Positions 1 through 5,716 of a DNA stretch of 5,716 nucleotides are shown one piece after another (within the stretch, counting starts at the first letter, position 1; each line of letters opens with the position of its first letter). Under the pieces are notes generated by a model. The model did no database searches, had not been told where the DNA came from, and saw nothing but the letters and a program-made list of their open reading frames with translations. The stretch is from the NCBI GenBank assembly GCA_002382025.1, contig DFZB01000058.1:1-5716 (forward strand), written 5' to 3'. The translations under genes were made by a program, and so were the position numbers. This DNA comes from Patescibacteria group bacterium UBA4067 (GTDB lineage: Bacteria > Patescibacteriota > Minisyncoccia > Minisyncoccales > Minisyncoccaceae).

Positions 1-24
1 GAACCCCTACATACTGATCCAGAG
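1..24 (-). other. Candidate attachment-site core: 3' half of a tRNA-Gln(CUG) gene, cut by the window edge
   Basis: Read on the - strand, positions 24 to 1 fit the middle of a tRNA: a 7-nt anticodon loop CTCTGGA (24-18) with U33 and anticodon CUG (22-20), a 3' anticodon-stem strand TCAGT (17-13), a 4-nt variable loop ATGT, a T-stem strand AGGGG (8-4) and the start of the T-loop, TTC (3-1). The DNA 5' of the loop (GTCAA at 29-25) cannot pair with TCAGT, and no D-arm follows further up, so only a tRNA 3' half is present. Tyrosine integrases often recombine within tRNA anticodon or T-loops, leaving such a half next to the integrase gene. The rest of the T-arm and the acceptor stem would lie outside the window. 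Whether this is attP of a free genome or attL/attR of a provirus cannot be told. A chance match is possible because only 24 nt can be tested. Confidence 0.42.
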
Positions 25-80
25 TTGACCATTTTTTGTAAAACAGCTAAAAACCACTAAAACACTTGAAAATGCCATTA

Positions 81-102
81 AAAAGGAATTAGACAAATGG
101 AG
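81..102 (+). promoter_or_regulatory. Two candidate ribosome binding sites for the integrase
   Basis: AAAAGGAA at 81-88 lies 8 nt before the ATG at 97. GGAG at 99-102, which overlaps that first ATG, lies 6 nt before a second in-frame ATG at 109. Either could set the start. The second gives a protein four residues shorter, beginning MSILIYSF. The sequence alone does not decide between them. Confidence 0.45.
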
Positions 103-1023
103 TGTAAAATGTCGATTCTAATTTATTCATTTAATGATATTTGCAAGAGTTTTATAACAGATAGAAAAATGAAACAAAGATCGAAAAGGACAATAGAATT
201 TTATCATTATAATTTTGATAATTTTCAAAAATGGTTAAAAACTGAAAAAATTTCACAAACTAATATTGAATTGATAACAACTCAGCAACTAAAAAAATAT
301 TTTATTCATTTATCTGAAACAAGAACTTCAGGTGGCACACATGCACCATATCGTGCTATACGTGCATTGTTATATTTTTATGAAGAAGAATTTGAACCTG
401 ATAACTGGAAAAATCCAATCAAGAAAATAAAAATCGAAAATCCTAAACCTGAAATTTTAGATGGAATACCGATAGAACACGTAAAAATATTAATTGAGAA
501 TACCTCAGGAACATTCAAATTAAGGGATAGTGCATTGTTTTCCTGTTTAGTTGATTCAGGTTGTAGAATTACAGAATTTTTACTTCTAAACATTGAAGAT
601 GTAGATTTAATTTCAGGAAGGGTTTTTATTAAACGTGAAAACAGCAAGACTAAAAAATCAAGAGTTGTTTTCTTTGGAAAAGATTCAAGAAAATATTTAA
701 GAAAATACTTAAAAACAAGGGAGAATCTAGAACCTGATTCCCCTCTTTGGATAAACATAGTGAATTCAAGATTACAATATTACGGTTTTATGAAAATCAT
801 AAAAAGAAATTGTGATATTAATAATATTCCCTATTGTTCCCCACATGATTTTAGAAGATGTTTTGCTATTACTTTATATAGAAATGGTGCTAGTGTTTTG
901 GATATATCTAACTTACTTGGTCACCGTAGTTTAGAAGTAACACAAAGATATTTAAAAATAGATGAAAAGGATCTGTTAAAATCTCATATTAGTAATAATC
1001 CTATTGATAATTTAAGAAAATAG
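97..1023 (+). CDS. int: Tyrosine recombinase / phage integrase
   Basis: Site-specific recombinase of the lambda-integrase/XerC-D family. It should cut and rejoin viral and host att sites through a covalent 3'-phosphotyrosine. The 308-aa length is normal for a Xer-like integrase. Residues about 7-100 form the helical SAM-like core-binding domain (TIEFYHYNFDNFQKWL region). Residues about 120-300 form the catalytic domain. The full active site is visible: Arg157 in SGCRITE, a lysine among K184-K187 in the beta-hairpin, His250 and Arg253 in SPHDFRRCF, His276 in LLGHRSLE and the nucleophile Tyr285 in VTQRYLK. No residue is missing, so it is probably active. There is no extended N-terminal arm-binding domain of the lambda type. 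The start at 97 is the longest choice; ATG 109 is equally possible. It is convergent with the packaging operon and reads away from the candidate att core at 1-24, the usual position for an integrase. Confidence 0.95.
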   Translation: MECKMSILIYSFNDICKSFITDRKMKQRSKRTIEFYHYNFDNFQKWLKTEKISQTNIELITTQQLKKYFIHLSETRTSGGTHAPYRAIRALLYFYEEEFEPDNWKNPIKKIKIENPKPEILDGIPIEHVKILIENTSGTFKLRDSALFSCLVDSGCRITEFLLLNIEDVDLISGRVFIKRENSKTKKSRVVFFGKDSRKYLRKYLKTRENLEPDSPLWINIVNSRLQYYGFMKIIKRNCDINNIPYCSPHDFRRCFAITLYRNGASVLDISNLLGHRSLEVTQRYLKIDEKDLLKSHISNNPIDNLRK

Positions 1024-1033
1024 AAAAATGTTA

Positions 1034-1088
1034 AAAAAATAAAGGGTAGTAAAATTTTTTAATTTTTTACTACCCTTTAATCTTTTTT
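1034..1088. terminator. Bidirectional intrinsic-type terminator between int and the packaging operon
   Basis: A perfect 15-bp inverted repeat pairs 1040-1054 (TAAAGGGTAGTAAAA) with 1065-1079, around a 10-nt A/T loop. The + strand continues into a six-T run (1083-1088). The - strand continues into a seven-T run (opposite the A-run at 1033-1039). The hairpin lies 17 nt after the integrase stop and 8 nt after the stop of the MuF-type gene, so it should end both convergent transcripts. The stop codon of the MuF-type gene lies within the T-run of the + strand terminator. Confidence 0.88.
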
Positions 1089-1845
1089 AAAATTCAATAA
1101 TAGGAATGGTTGTTCCTCTACAATTTGGATGCCATTCTCCATAGTTACTATCAATAGGATAAACATTCCCATTAACAGATTGACAATAATCACAGGCATC
1201 TGATTGTTCTATCCGTTTAACTTTCTTTACCAATCCAGAATTTTTCATACTTTCTTTGTTGGCTAATCGATACGCTTGCATTGTTTCAGTTCTTGATAAT
1301 CTTAAACTTTTCCAAAGTGGAATATTTGAATCTTTGGTTAACAATCTAGCTGTTACACGTGGATTTCTACCAATAGCAACAGATTCTAAAAGTGTTTTGG
1401 TCATTTTTTCAACTGTTTCTGAGTTATAACCTAACAAAATATTATATAAACGTTCACCTTCAGAAGTTTGACCAATAATATAATTAATAGCTCCTAGATT
1501 CAATTTTTCAAACTTAACATCAAATGTAGAAAATATATCTGCAATTTGATCTAATCCATATTTTAGATATATTTCTTGTTGTTTTTTGATTAGTTCATCT
1601 GAATAAACAGCATATTTAGTTAATTCATTATTTGAATCTTTTAAAAAATCCTGATAAACAGAAAGTTTTCTAATTTGATTAGGAGTTTTGTTTTCAATTG
1701 CTGAAAGTTTCTCTATATAATCCGTAAAAAAAGAAGAAAGTGAACCATAACGTTTAGCTAATAAGTTAAATGTTTTTCTTTCACTCCCTTCTATTTTTTT
1801 TTGGTATTCAGCTAAAATTTCTTGTACTTTATCCCAATAACCCAT
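1087..1845 (-). CDS. Phage head morphogenesis / minor head protein (MuF, SPP1 gp7-like)
   Basis: Minor head protein of the MuF/SPP1-gp7 superfamily, which associates with the portal in the procapsid and is needed for head assembly or for DNA delivery. The 252 residues comprise an alpha-helical N-terminal region (about 1-120) and a C-terminal MuF domain (about 140-250). The family signature is visible: helical LSRTETMQAYRLAN (183-196), followed by a probable zinc site made of C218 and C221 (CDYC) with H239 and C242 (WHPNCRG). There is no C-terminal toxin or enzyme extension: the protein ends ten residues after HPNC, as in simple MuF proteins. An AGGGGGT ribosome site overlaps the portal stop codon, 5-6 nt before the ATG at 1845, so translation is probably coupled to the portal gene. 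It is the last gene of the operon. Assignment to the superfamily is firm; the exact role is inferred. Confidence 0.85.
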   Translation of the reverse strand: MGYWDKVQEILAEYQKKIEGSERKTFNLLAKRYGSLSSFFTDYIEKLSAIENKTPNQIRKLSVYQDFLKDSNNELTKYAVYSDELIKKQQEIYLKYGLDQIADIFSTFDVKFEKLNLGAINYIIGQTSEGERLYNILLGYNSETVEKMTKTLLESVAIGRNPRVTARLLTKDSNIPLWKSLRLSRTETMQAYRLANKESMKNSGLVKKVKRIEQSDACDYCQSVNGNVYPIDSNYGEWHPNCRGTTIPIIEF

Positions 1846-1855
1846 AGTTTACCCC

Positions 1856-3265
1856 CTATTGATTATTGAAATTTGTTATAAAACTTGCTAAATTTTGCTC
1901 ATTTTGTTTATCTAAAATTGTTTGTGTTTCATTAATGATCTCTTCACTATAACCAGCTAATTTCATTGACATTATTACAGGAATACCAGAATCAACATAT
2001 AGTTTAGTTAGGTTTGCTTGTTCTTCCGCTGTTTGTGCGAATATATCACCTAAAATTAAATCATGTTCAAAATCTCCATTTTCATAAGAACCTGAAATTT
2101 TAAATACACCTGTATTTTTACCAACAGTAAGAGCAATTTCACCTGCTCGTTCTAAACCACGTTTAAAGTTAGATTTCGCTTCTTCTAAACGGTCAATAGC
2201 ACCTAACAAAAGTGTTCTCAATGCAATTCCGGAAATATCGGTAGAAGGTAAAGAATAATACTTTAATTCCGGTAAATCCTTTTCTAATTCTTGTTCAGCA
2301 GCTTGTAAAATTTTCAATGCTGATTCATAGTTGATATTAGGAATTAAACTTTCTAGGTGTGTCATTCCAGGCATATAAATCAAACTACCATCTTCCATTT
2401 CTGCCGATTCATCATTATCAACCCCTTCTATCTCAGGAGGTGGTAACGGTCTACCTGATTCATCTACAACACTAGAACTAACAGCAAAAATTGGTTTATT
2501 GTGTCTGTAGAGTAAAGATTCAAGTCTGGTCGCCATTCTGTTAACATCATCAATTTTTAAAATAGCATGTTCTACACAACTAGCTCCTCTATCTTTACTA
2601 GGAACATCTCTAAACTTAACATAAACGATAGGAATAAAATCTATACCTAACTGTTTCAACCAGGTAAACTGTAATGGTGTACCTAAATCTTCAATTTTGG
2701 TTGTTTCTGAAAATTTATGCTTATAAACTGCAAAATATTCCTTTGTCCAGTATTCAGTATAAGTAAAATCTTGTTCATCTTCCCTGATAGGAATGTCAAT
2801 CCTAGCTTCTGTTAAATAATTTCTGTGATCAACTTTAAACTCTGTTAAATATTTTGGATGAATAATATCTGTGTAAATTTTTGTTTTTGTATTTACAACT
2901 TTTATAAACAAATCACCTAATAGTGATAATTGTCTAACCATTTTTCTTTTAGTAAATTCAAGATTAGACCATGTATAGAATTGTTCTAAAGATTCTTTAA
3001 TTTGTTCATTATTGGTTATAACCTGCAAATCTTTCTTACATATTTGAGCAGTGTAAAACTCTACAGAACGATTAACACAAGTTCTCAGTCCTTTCATTTT
3101 TTCAACCCACTTAGATTGTTGTTCTGAATAGTTTTGAACATTATCATACAAAGAGTTATTGTCATAATATTCTTCTAATTTTTCATACATCGTTCGAAAC
3201 GGTAGATCAACAACTGAAAATGGATTGTCTGTCTGATTTTTAAATAGGTTGTTAATTAAACCCAT
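1856..3265 (-). CDS. Phage portal protein (SPP1 gp6-like)
   Basis: Subunit of the dodecameric portal ring at the unique head vertex, through which the terminase motor pumps DNA and to which the neck and tail attach. Its 469 aa is normal for this family. The recognition rests on overall architecture and context. An N-terminal wing region has the hydrophobic stretch MVRQLSLLGDLFIKV (109-123). A middle region contains FIPIVYVKFRD (210-220) and DDVNRMATRLESLL (239-252). Next comes the family-typical STDISGIALRTLLLGAIDRLEE (341-362), then the long stem/crown helix to about 382. The C-terminal part contains SGIPVIMSMKLAGYSEEII (426-444), the turn usual near portal C-termini. The ATG at 3265 has a GGAGGG ribosome site (3281-3276) with a 10-nt spacer. 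The gap to terL is 17 nt, and the gene lies between terL and a MuF-type gene, the standard terminase-portal-minor head order. Confidence 0.9.
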   Translation of the reverse strand: MGLINNLFKNQTDNPFSVVDLPFRTMYEKLEEYYDNNSLYDNVQNYSEQQSKWVEKMKGLRTCVNRSVEFYTAQICKKDLQVITNNEQIKESLEQFYTWSNLEFTKRKMVRQLSLLGDLFIKVVNTKTKIYTDIIHPKYLTEFKVDHRNYLTEARIDIPIREDEQDFTYTEYWTKEYFAVYKHKFSETTKIEDLGTPLQFTWLKQLGIDFIPIVYVKFRDVPSKDRGASCVEHAILKIDDVNRMATRLESLLYRHNKPIFAVSSSVVDESGRPLPPPEIEGVDNDESAEMEDGSLIYMPGMTHLESLIPNINYESALKILQAAEQELEKDLPELKYYSLPSTDISGIALRTLLLGAIDRLEEAKSNFKRGLERAGEIALTVGKNTGVFKISGSYENGDFEHDLILGDIFAQTAEEQANLTKLYVDSGIPVIMSMKLAGYSEEIINETQTILDKQNEQNLASFITNFNNQ

Positions 3266-3282
3266 AATTTTATTTCCCTCCT

Positions 3283-4767
3283 TTATTTGGAGACTTTGTT
3301 TCTAGCACGTAAACCAGCCGATAACAACGGTTCAACATGAAATAATAATTGAATTAGTGAATCTGTCATATCCTTGTATTTTGAATTTGGGAACATGAAA
3401 AATTCTTCCTCAAAATCATATAACCAAGAATAATTGTCTGTAGGTGGTGGAAATAATACCGATCCATTTTCACACCAGATACTAATTTGTTCACCTCTTG
3501 TTTCTTTTCCGCTAGGTGGATTGAAAGGTATGAGTAATTTTGCTAATTTTTGGTCGGATGATTTTTTGAGTGTTTGAATTAGTGACATACCAGAACTTTT
3601 AGATTCAATTAATACACCTCTCAAATTATGTTTATAGGTATTAGCAATTTCTTCAACTGAATAAACAAGTTCAGGAAATTCCATTTTTTTTCTAAAAACA
3701 TAACGAACAAACAACCTGTAGTCAGGTAATAGATCACCAACCACACAGGCAGAATAAGCGGAGGATTCATTAGCAGTACTGGCAGTGTCCCAACTTATAT
3801 ATCTAGCAATAAAATTGTTTGGATCATATCTTGTTTCGAACCATTTTTTTTGAAAAGTATTCCCTGTTAATGCACCTGGTCTTTGTTGAAGTTGTCCTGC
3901 TACTGCACGTTCACCAAGAGTACTTTTTAACTCTTCCATTTCCTTTTTAGGAAAACGAGATTCCCATAATAATTCCCCTTCTTTTCTTGGATCTTCAAAA
4001 CCGATTGAAGAAACAAATTTAATCCCTTCTTTTTCAAGTGGTAAGATTAATTGCTCATAGTAAACCCCTGATTCTAAAACGTGTCCTACTAAATCATCTT
4101 GGTGTAAACGTTGCATGATTATCACGCGTTTACCTGTTTGAACATCAATCAAACGGTTAAACAGTGCTTCGTCATAGATAGTATTGACCTTGTTCCTAAT
4201 TGTTTCTGAAAAAGTATCACTAACTTTTAATGGATCATCAACAAAAATCCAATTTGCGTTCTGACCTGTTATACCACCATCAAAACCAAAACCGATTCTT
4301 GTACCACCTTTGGTAGTTTCTAAATACCCTTCACGTTGAAACTTAAGTTTAACTTCAGGAAAACGTTCCTGAAACCAATCTGAATTAATTAAATCCTTGC
4401 ATTTGTTAGAATCTCTGGTAACTAAACCGTTAAAAGCATAGGATGTGAAAATAAATTTATCTGAAGGATCATTGATCCATCTCCAAACAGAAAAGAAAAC
4501 GTTAACGATAGCTGATTTCATGTGTCTGGGAGGAATATTTATTATCAGGTTGTTAAATTTATTTTCAACCATTGATTCTAAATAATCAGCAATAACTTTT
4601 ATATGCCAGTTATCCTGATAGGTTTCTCCAGGGTAAGCAATTGAAAAACTACGTTTTATAAATTCATAAAAACTTTTCTTACAAATAGTAGATTCAATCT
4701 GAATTATATTTGGTGGATTCTTCGATAAATTCTCCATCAACAAAGTTTTCTGATTCTTCTTCCCCAT
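3283..4767 (-). CDS. terL: Terminase large subunit (packaging ATPase and nuclease)
   Basis: Motor of DNA packaging: an N-terminal ATPase drives translocation through the portal, and a C-terminal RNase H-like nuclease cuts the concatemer. With the start at 4767 it has 494 aa. ATPase motifs: a deviant Walker A, IPPRHMKSA (78-86); Walker B, WIFVDDP (173-179, D177/D178); and the coupling motif VIIMQRLHQDDLVGHV (215-230). Nuclease acidic residues: D327 in ISWDTAS, E388 in LIESKSSG, and D466/D469 in KDMTDS. Both domains look intact. The C-terminal region resembles the widespread family named after methanogen phage psiM2 ORF9, which also has many bacterial members. The ATG at 4767 is preferred: AAGGGGGTGA (4779-4770) ends 2 nt before it, with a 5-nt gap from the G-run. 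A GTG at 4773 would lie inside that ribosome site. The first 74 bp overlap the end of terS in another frame. Confidence 0.95.
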   Translation of the reverse strand: MGKKNQKTLLMENLSKNPPNIIQIESTICKKSFYEFIKRSFSIAYPGETYQDNWHIKVIADYLESMVENKFNNLIINIPPRHMKSAIVNVFFSVWRWINDPSDKFIFTSYAFNGLVTRDSNKCKDLINSDWFQERFPEVKLKFQREGYLETTKGGTRIGFGFDGGITGQNANWIFVDDPLKVSDTFSETIRNKVNTIYDEALFNRLIDVQTGKRVIIMQRLHQDDLVGHVLESGVYYEQLILPLEKEGIKFVSSIGFEDPRKEGELLWESRFPKKEMEELKSTLGERAVAGQLQQRPGALTGNTFQKKWFETRYDPNNFIARYISWDTASTANESSAYSACVVGDLLPDYRLFVRYVFRKKMEFPELVYSVEEIANTYKHNLRGVLIESKSSGMSLIQTLKKSSDQKLAKLLIPFNPPSGKETRGEQISIWCENGSVLFPPPTDNYSWLYDFEEEFFMFPNSKYKDMTDSLIQLLFHVEPLLSAGLRARNKVSK

Positions 4768-5380
4768 CGTCACCCCCTTTCAACTGTAGCATTTTACCAG
4801 CTACTTGTTCGAGTAGTAGTAATTGATCCACAGGAAGGATATTAAGATTCCATGTACTTTCATTTTTAACATTATGGTCTATGACTATTTTTTCAGAATA
4901 TTTTTCCGAGTTATGAGAAAGGAAAAATTTAATAGCATTTAAATCTTTATCTTTTATTAGGTCGATTAACATCGACTCCGCTAATTCGGTTGTATCTCTC
5001 CTACAAACACTTACATATTCCTGAAGATCTTTTGATGATTGTATTCGTTTATTCAACCCCACAGAATCGGAATATCCCAAATCTTTAGCTGCTAATGATA
5101 TAACTCCCCCATGCCTATAAAGTGCCTGTTTAATATCAGCAATTGATCGACCTTTTATATATTTTTTAGGTGAAGTTTTAGGTTTTTTTCTTTGTTCTTC
5201 TGTGAATGAATTGTAAATAGCTTGAAGTTTTTCAGATTTTTTAATTCTATAAACTAACTGACTATTATTATTATAACCAAGTTGTTTTCTTGTGTTTGTT
5301 ATGTTTCCGGTATTTTCTTTTAGTGCTTGTGCTATTTGTTCTTCTGATCTCTTATAGTGTCTACTCATCTGTCCTGCCAT
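4694..5380 (-). CDS. terS: Terminase small subunit with two tandem helix-turn-helix repeats
   Basis: DNA-recognition subunit of the packaging complex. It should bind the viral pac/cos region as a ring and recruit the large terminase. The call rests on position directly before terL and on the architecture of its 228 aa. Residues 14-56 and 81-123 are two copies of a helix-turn-helix-like unit, alignable without gaps with 16 of 43 positions identical by eye (shared I-QAL, G-I, LGY, RI, S-L). A linker rich in K and P (about 62-78) separates them. The helical segment 131-160 (ELAESMLIDLI, DLNAIKFFLSHNSEKYSEK) is typical of small-terminase oligomerisation domains. The C-terminus (203-228) is very acidic, fitting a flexible tail that contacts the large terminase. 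The start at 5380 has GGAGGT (5393-5388) with a 7-nt spacer; M5 has none. It ends by overlapping terL by 74 bp. Confidence 0.85.
   Translation of the reverse strand: MAGQMSRHYKRSEEQIAQALKENTGNITNTRKQLGYNNNSQLVYRIKKSEKLQAIYNSFTEEQRKKPKTSPKKYIKGRSIADIKQALYRHGGVISLAAKDLGYSDSVGLNKRIQSSKDLQEYVSVCRRDTTELAESMLIDLIKDKDLNAIKFFLSHNSEKYSEKIVIDHNVKNESTWNLNILPVDQLLLLEQVAGKMLQLKGGDDGEEESENFVDGEFIEESTKYNSD
4770..4779 (-). promoter_or_regulatory. Ribosome binding site that decides the terL start
   Basis: On the - strand AAGGGGGTGA matches the consensus AAGGAGGTGA at nine of ten positions; the one change (A to G) still allows a G-U pair. The GGGGG run ends 5 nt before the ATG at 4767. A GTG at 4773-4771 lies within the site itself and is unlikely to be used as start. 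The site lies inside the terS coding region, so ribosomes finishing terS pass over it. Confidence 0.7.
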
Positions 5381-5402
5381 CTAATCTACCTCCACAAAAA
5401 AC

Positions 5403-5645
5403 TTATTTCCATAAAAAACCAAACAAACCAGCAACAAAAACACCTATTGAATTAATAATTGACCAGGTGTTTGATTTTTCCTCTAATTTTTCTATGTCAC
5501 TTTTCATATCAGGTATTAACTGAACAATTTGTTCTAATTTGTTTACCCTACCAGTCAAAGACGGTATTTCCCCCATTTTTTCAATAACTGAGTCTAATTT
5601 TGAATCTAAACGAATTAACAAATCATGGTCTGATTCTGTTCCCAT
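5403..5645 (-). CDS. Small coiled-coil protein with C-terminal membrane anchor (XhlA/holin-accessory-like)
   Basis: An 80-aa protein of two parts. Residues about 8-59 are charged and helical with heptad-like hydrophobic spacing (LLIRLDSKLDSVIEKM, then RVNKLEQIVQLIPDMKSDIEKLEE), predicting a coiled coil. Residues 61-79 (WSIINSIGVFVAGLFGFLW) form one hydrophobic segment followed by a terminal lysine. This layout resembles phage XhlA-type haemolysin/holin-accessory proteins and other small membrane proteins found near lysis genes. No motif proves the function, so a lysis role is inference only. A strong AAGGAGGG site (5660-5653) with a 7-nt spacer supports the ATG at 5645. An out-of-frame ATG at 5649 is only 3 nt from that site and is quickly closed. 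It lies 22 nt before terS and is probably cotranscribed with it. No N-terminal signal peptide is seen. Confidence 0.7.
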   Translation of the reverse strand: MGTESDHDLLIRLDSKLDSVIEKMGEIPSLTGRVNKLEQIVQLIPDMKSDIEKLEEKSNTWSIINSIGVFVAGLFGFLWK

Positions 5646-5716
5646 ACATAAACCCTCCTTATTTTTTTTATTTTTTATTTAATATTTTTTTCGACTAAGC
5701 AACCTTTTTTCTGTAA
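5646..5716 (-). promoter_or_regulatory. A-rich leader of the packaging operon, possible promoter
   Basis: On the - strand this stretch is almost wholly A/T and ends in a strong AAGGAGGG ribosome site. It contains TATTAAAT (5684-5677), which could be a bacterial -10-like or archaeal TATA-like element. CGAAAA (5693-5688) directly upstream resembles a purine-rich archaeal BRE. A start about 25 nt below the TATA-like element would fall close to the ribosome site, leaving almost no leader, which weakens the archaeal reading. All three - strand frames entering from the right edge close between 5695 and 5675, so the tail of an upstream gene may also be here but cannot be identified. Confidence 0.25.

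Noticed and set aside
25..53. Sigma70-like promoter for int: TTGACC at 25-30 with TAAAAA at 48-53, 17 bp apart
   Set aside because: The -35 is good but the -10 matches at only four of six positions in very AT-rich DNA, and the host may be archaeal. Too weak to list as a feature.
378..758. 126-codon open frame on the - strand inside the integrase gene
   Set aside because: It lies wholly within the well-supported integrase, is serine- and phenylalanine-rich as expected for an antisense shadow, and shows no family motif.
4771..4773. GTG start for terL, two codons upstream of ATG 4767
   Set aside because: The GTG is part of the ribosome binding site itself, leaving no spacer. ATG 4767 has proper spacing.
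5290..5523. 77-codon open frame on the + strand across the terS start and the small membrane-protein gene
   Set aside because: Its hydrophobic run is the antisense of real - strand genes. It opposes the operon and has no recognisable motif.
5675..5716. C-terminal tail of an upstream - strand gene
   Set aside because: All three - strand frames are open from the edge for 7 to 14 codons and then stop. With so few codons no frame can be chosen.
1..5716. Defence system, retron, CRISPR array, toxin cargo or novel enzyme
   Set aside because: The six genes account for nearly all of the window and have ordinary virus packaging or integration roles. No repeat array, reverse transcriptase, nuclease-helicase pair or MuF-linked toxin extension was seen.

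Overview
This AT-rich window (by eye roughly 30% G+C) is one end of a tailed-virus genome or provirus. It holds six protein genes, packed tightly with little non-coding DNA. The proteins identify it as the integration and DNA-packaging region of a caudovirus: a complete tyrosine integrase on the + strand, and on the - strand a co-oriented operon encoding a small coiled-coil/membrane protein, small terminase, large terminase, portal and a MuF/SPP1-gp7-type minor head protein.

Layout from left to right. Positions 1-24 look, on the - strand, like the interior 3' half of a tRNA-Gln(CUG) gene, running from the anticodon loop into the T-loop and cut by the window edge. This is a candidate attachment-site core directly upstream of the integrase. 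The integrase fills 97-1023. A long perfect hairpin with T-runs on both sides (about 1034-1088) serves as a shared terminator for the two convergent transcription units. The rest, 5645 down to 1087, is the packaging operon read leftward. Each gene has a clear Shine-Dalgarno sequence, gaps are 10-22 nt, and terS and terL overlap by 74 bp.

How the genes work together: the small terminase (with two tandem helix-turn-helix repeats) should recognise viral DNA and load the large terminase ATPase/nuclease. The large terminase pumps DNA through the portal, and the MuF-type protein joins the procapsid at the portal vertex. The integrase would place the genome in, or remove it from, a host tRNA gene.

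Host: the genes alone do not decide between bacterium and archaeon. Strong Shine-Dalgarno sites and an intrinsic-type terminator fit an AT-rich bacterium. The inferred tRNA-Gln fragment has G at position 37 (CTCTGGA loop), which I associate more with archaeal than bacterial tRNA-Gln, and an AT-rich methanogen-type host is a reasonable alternative. This is inference only.

The most notable points are the tRNA-half att candidate, the fact that the head operon stops at the MuF gene with no protease, scaffold or major capsid gene after it, the internally duplicated DNA-binding region of the small terminase, and the long terS/terL overlap. I see no defence system, CRISPR array or other clearly undescribed system in the window.
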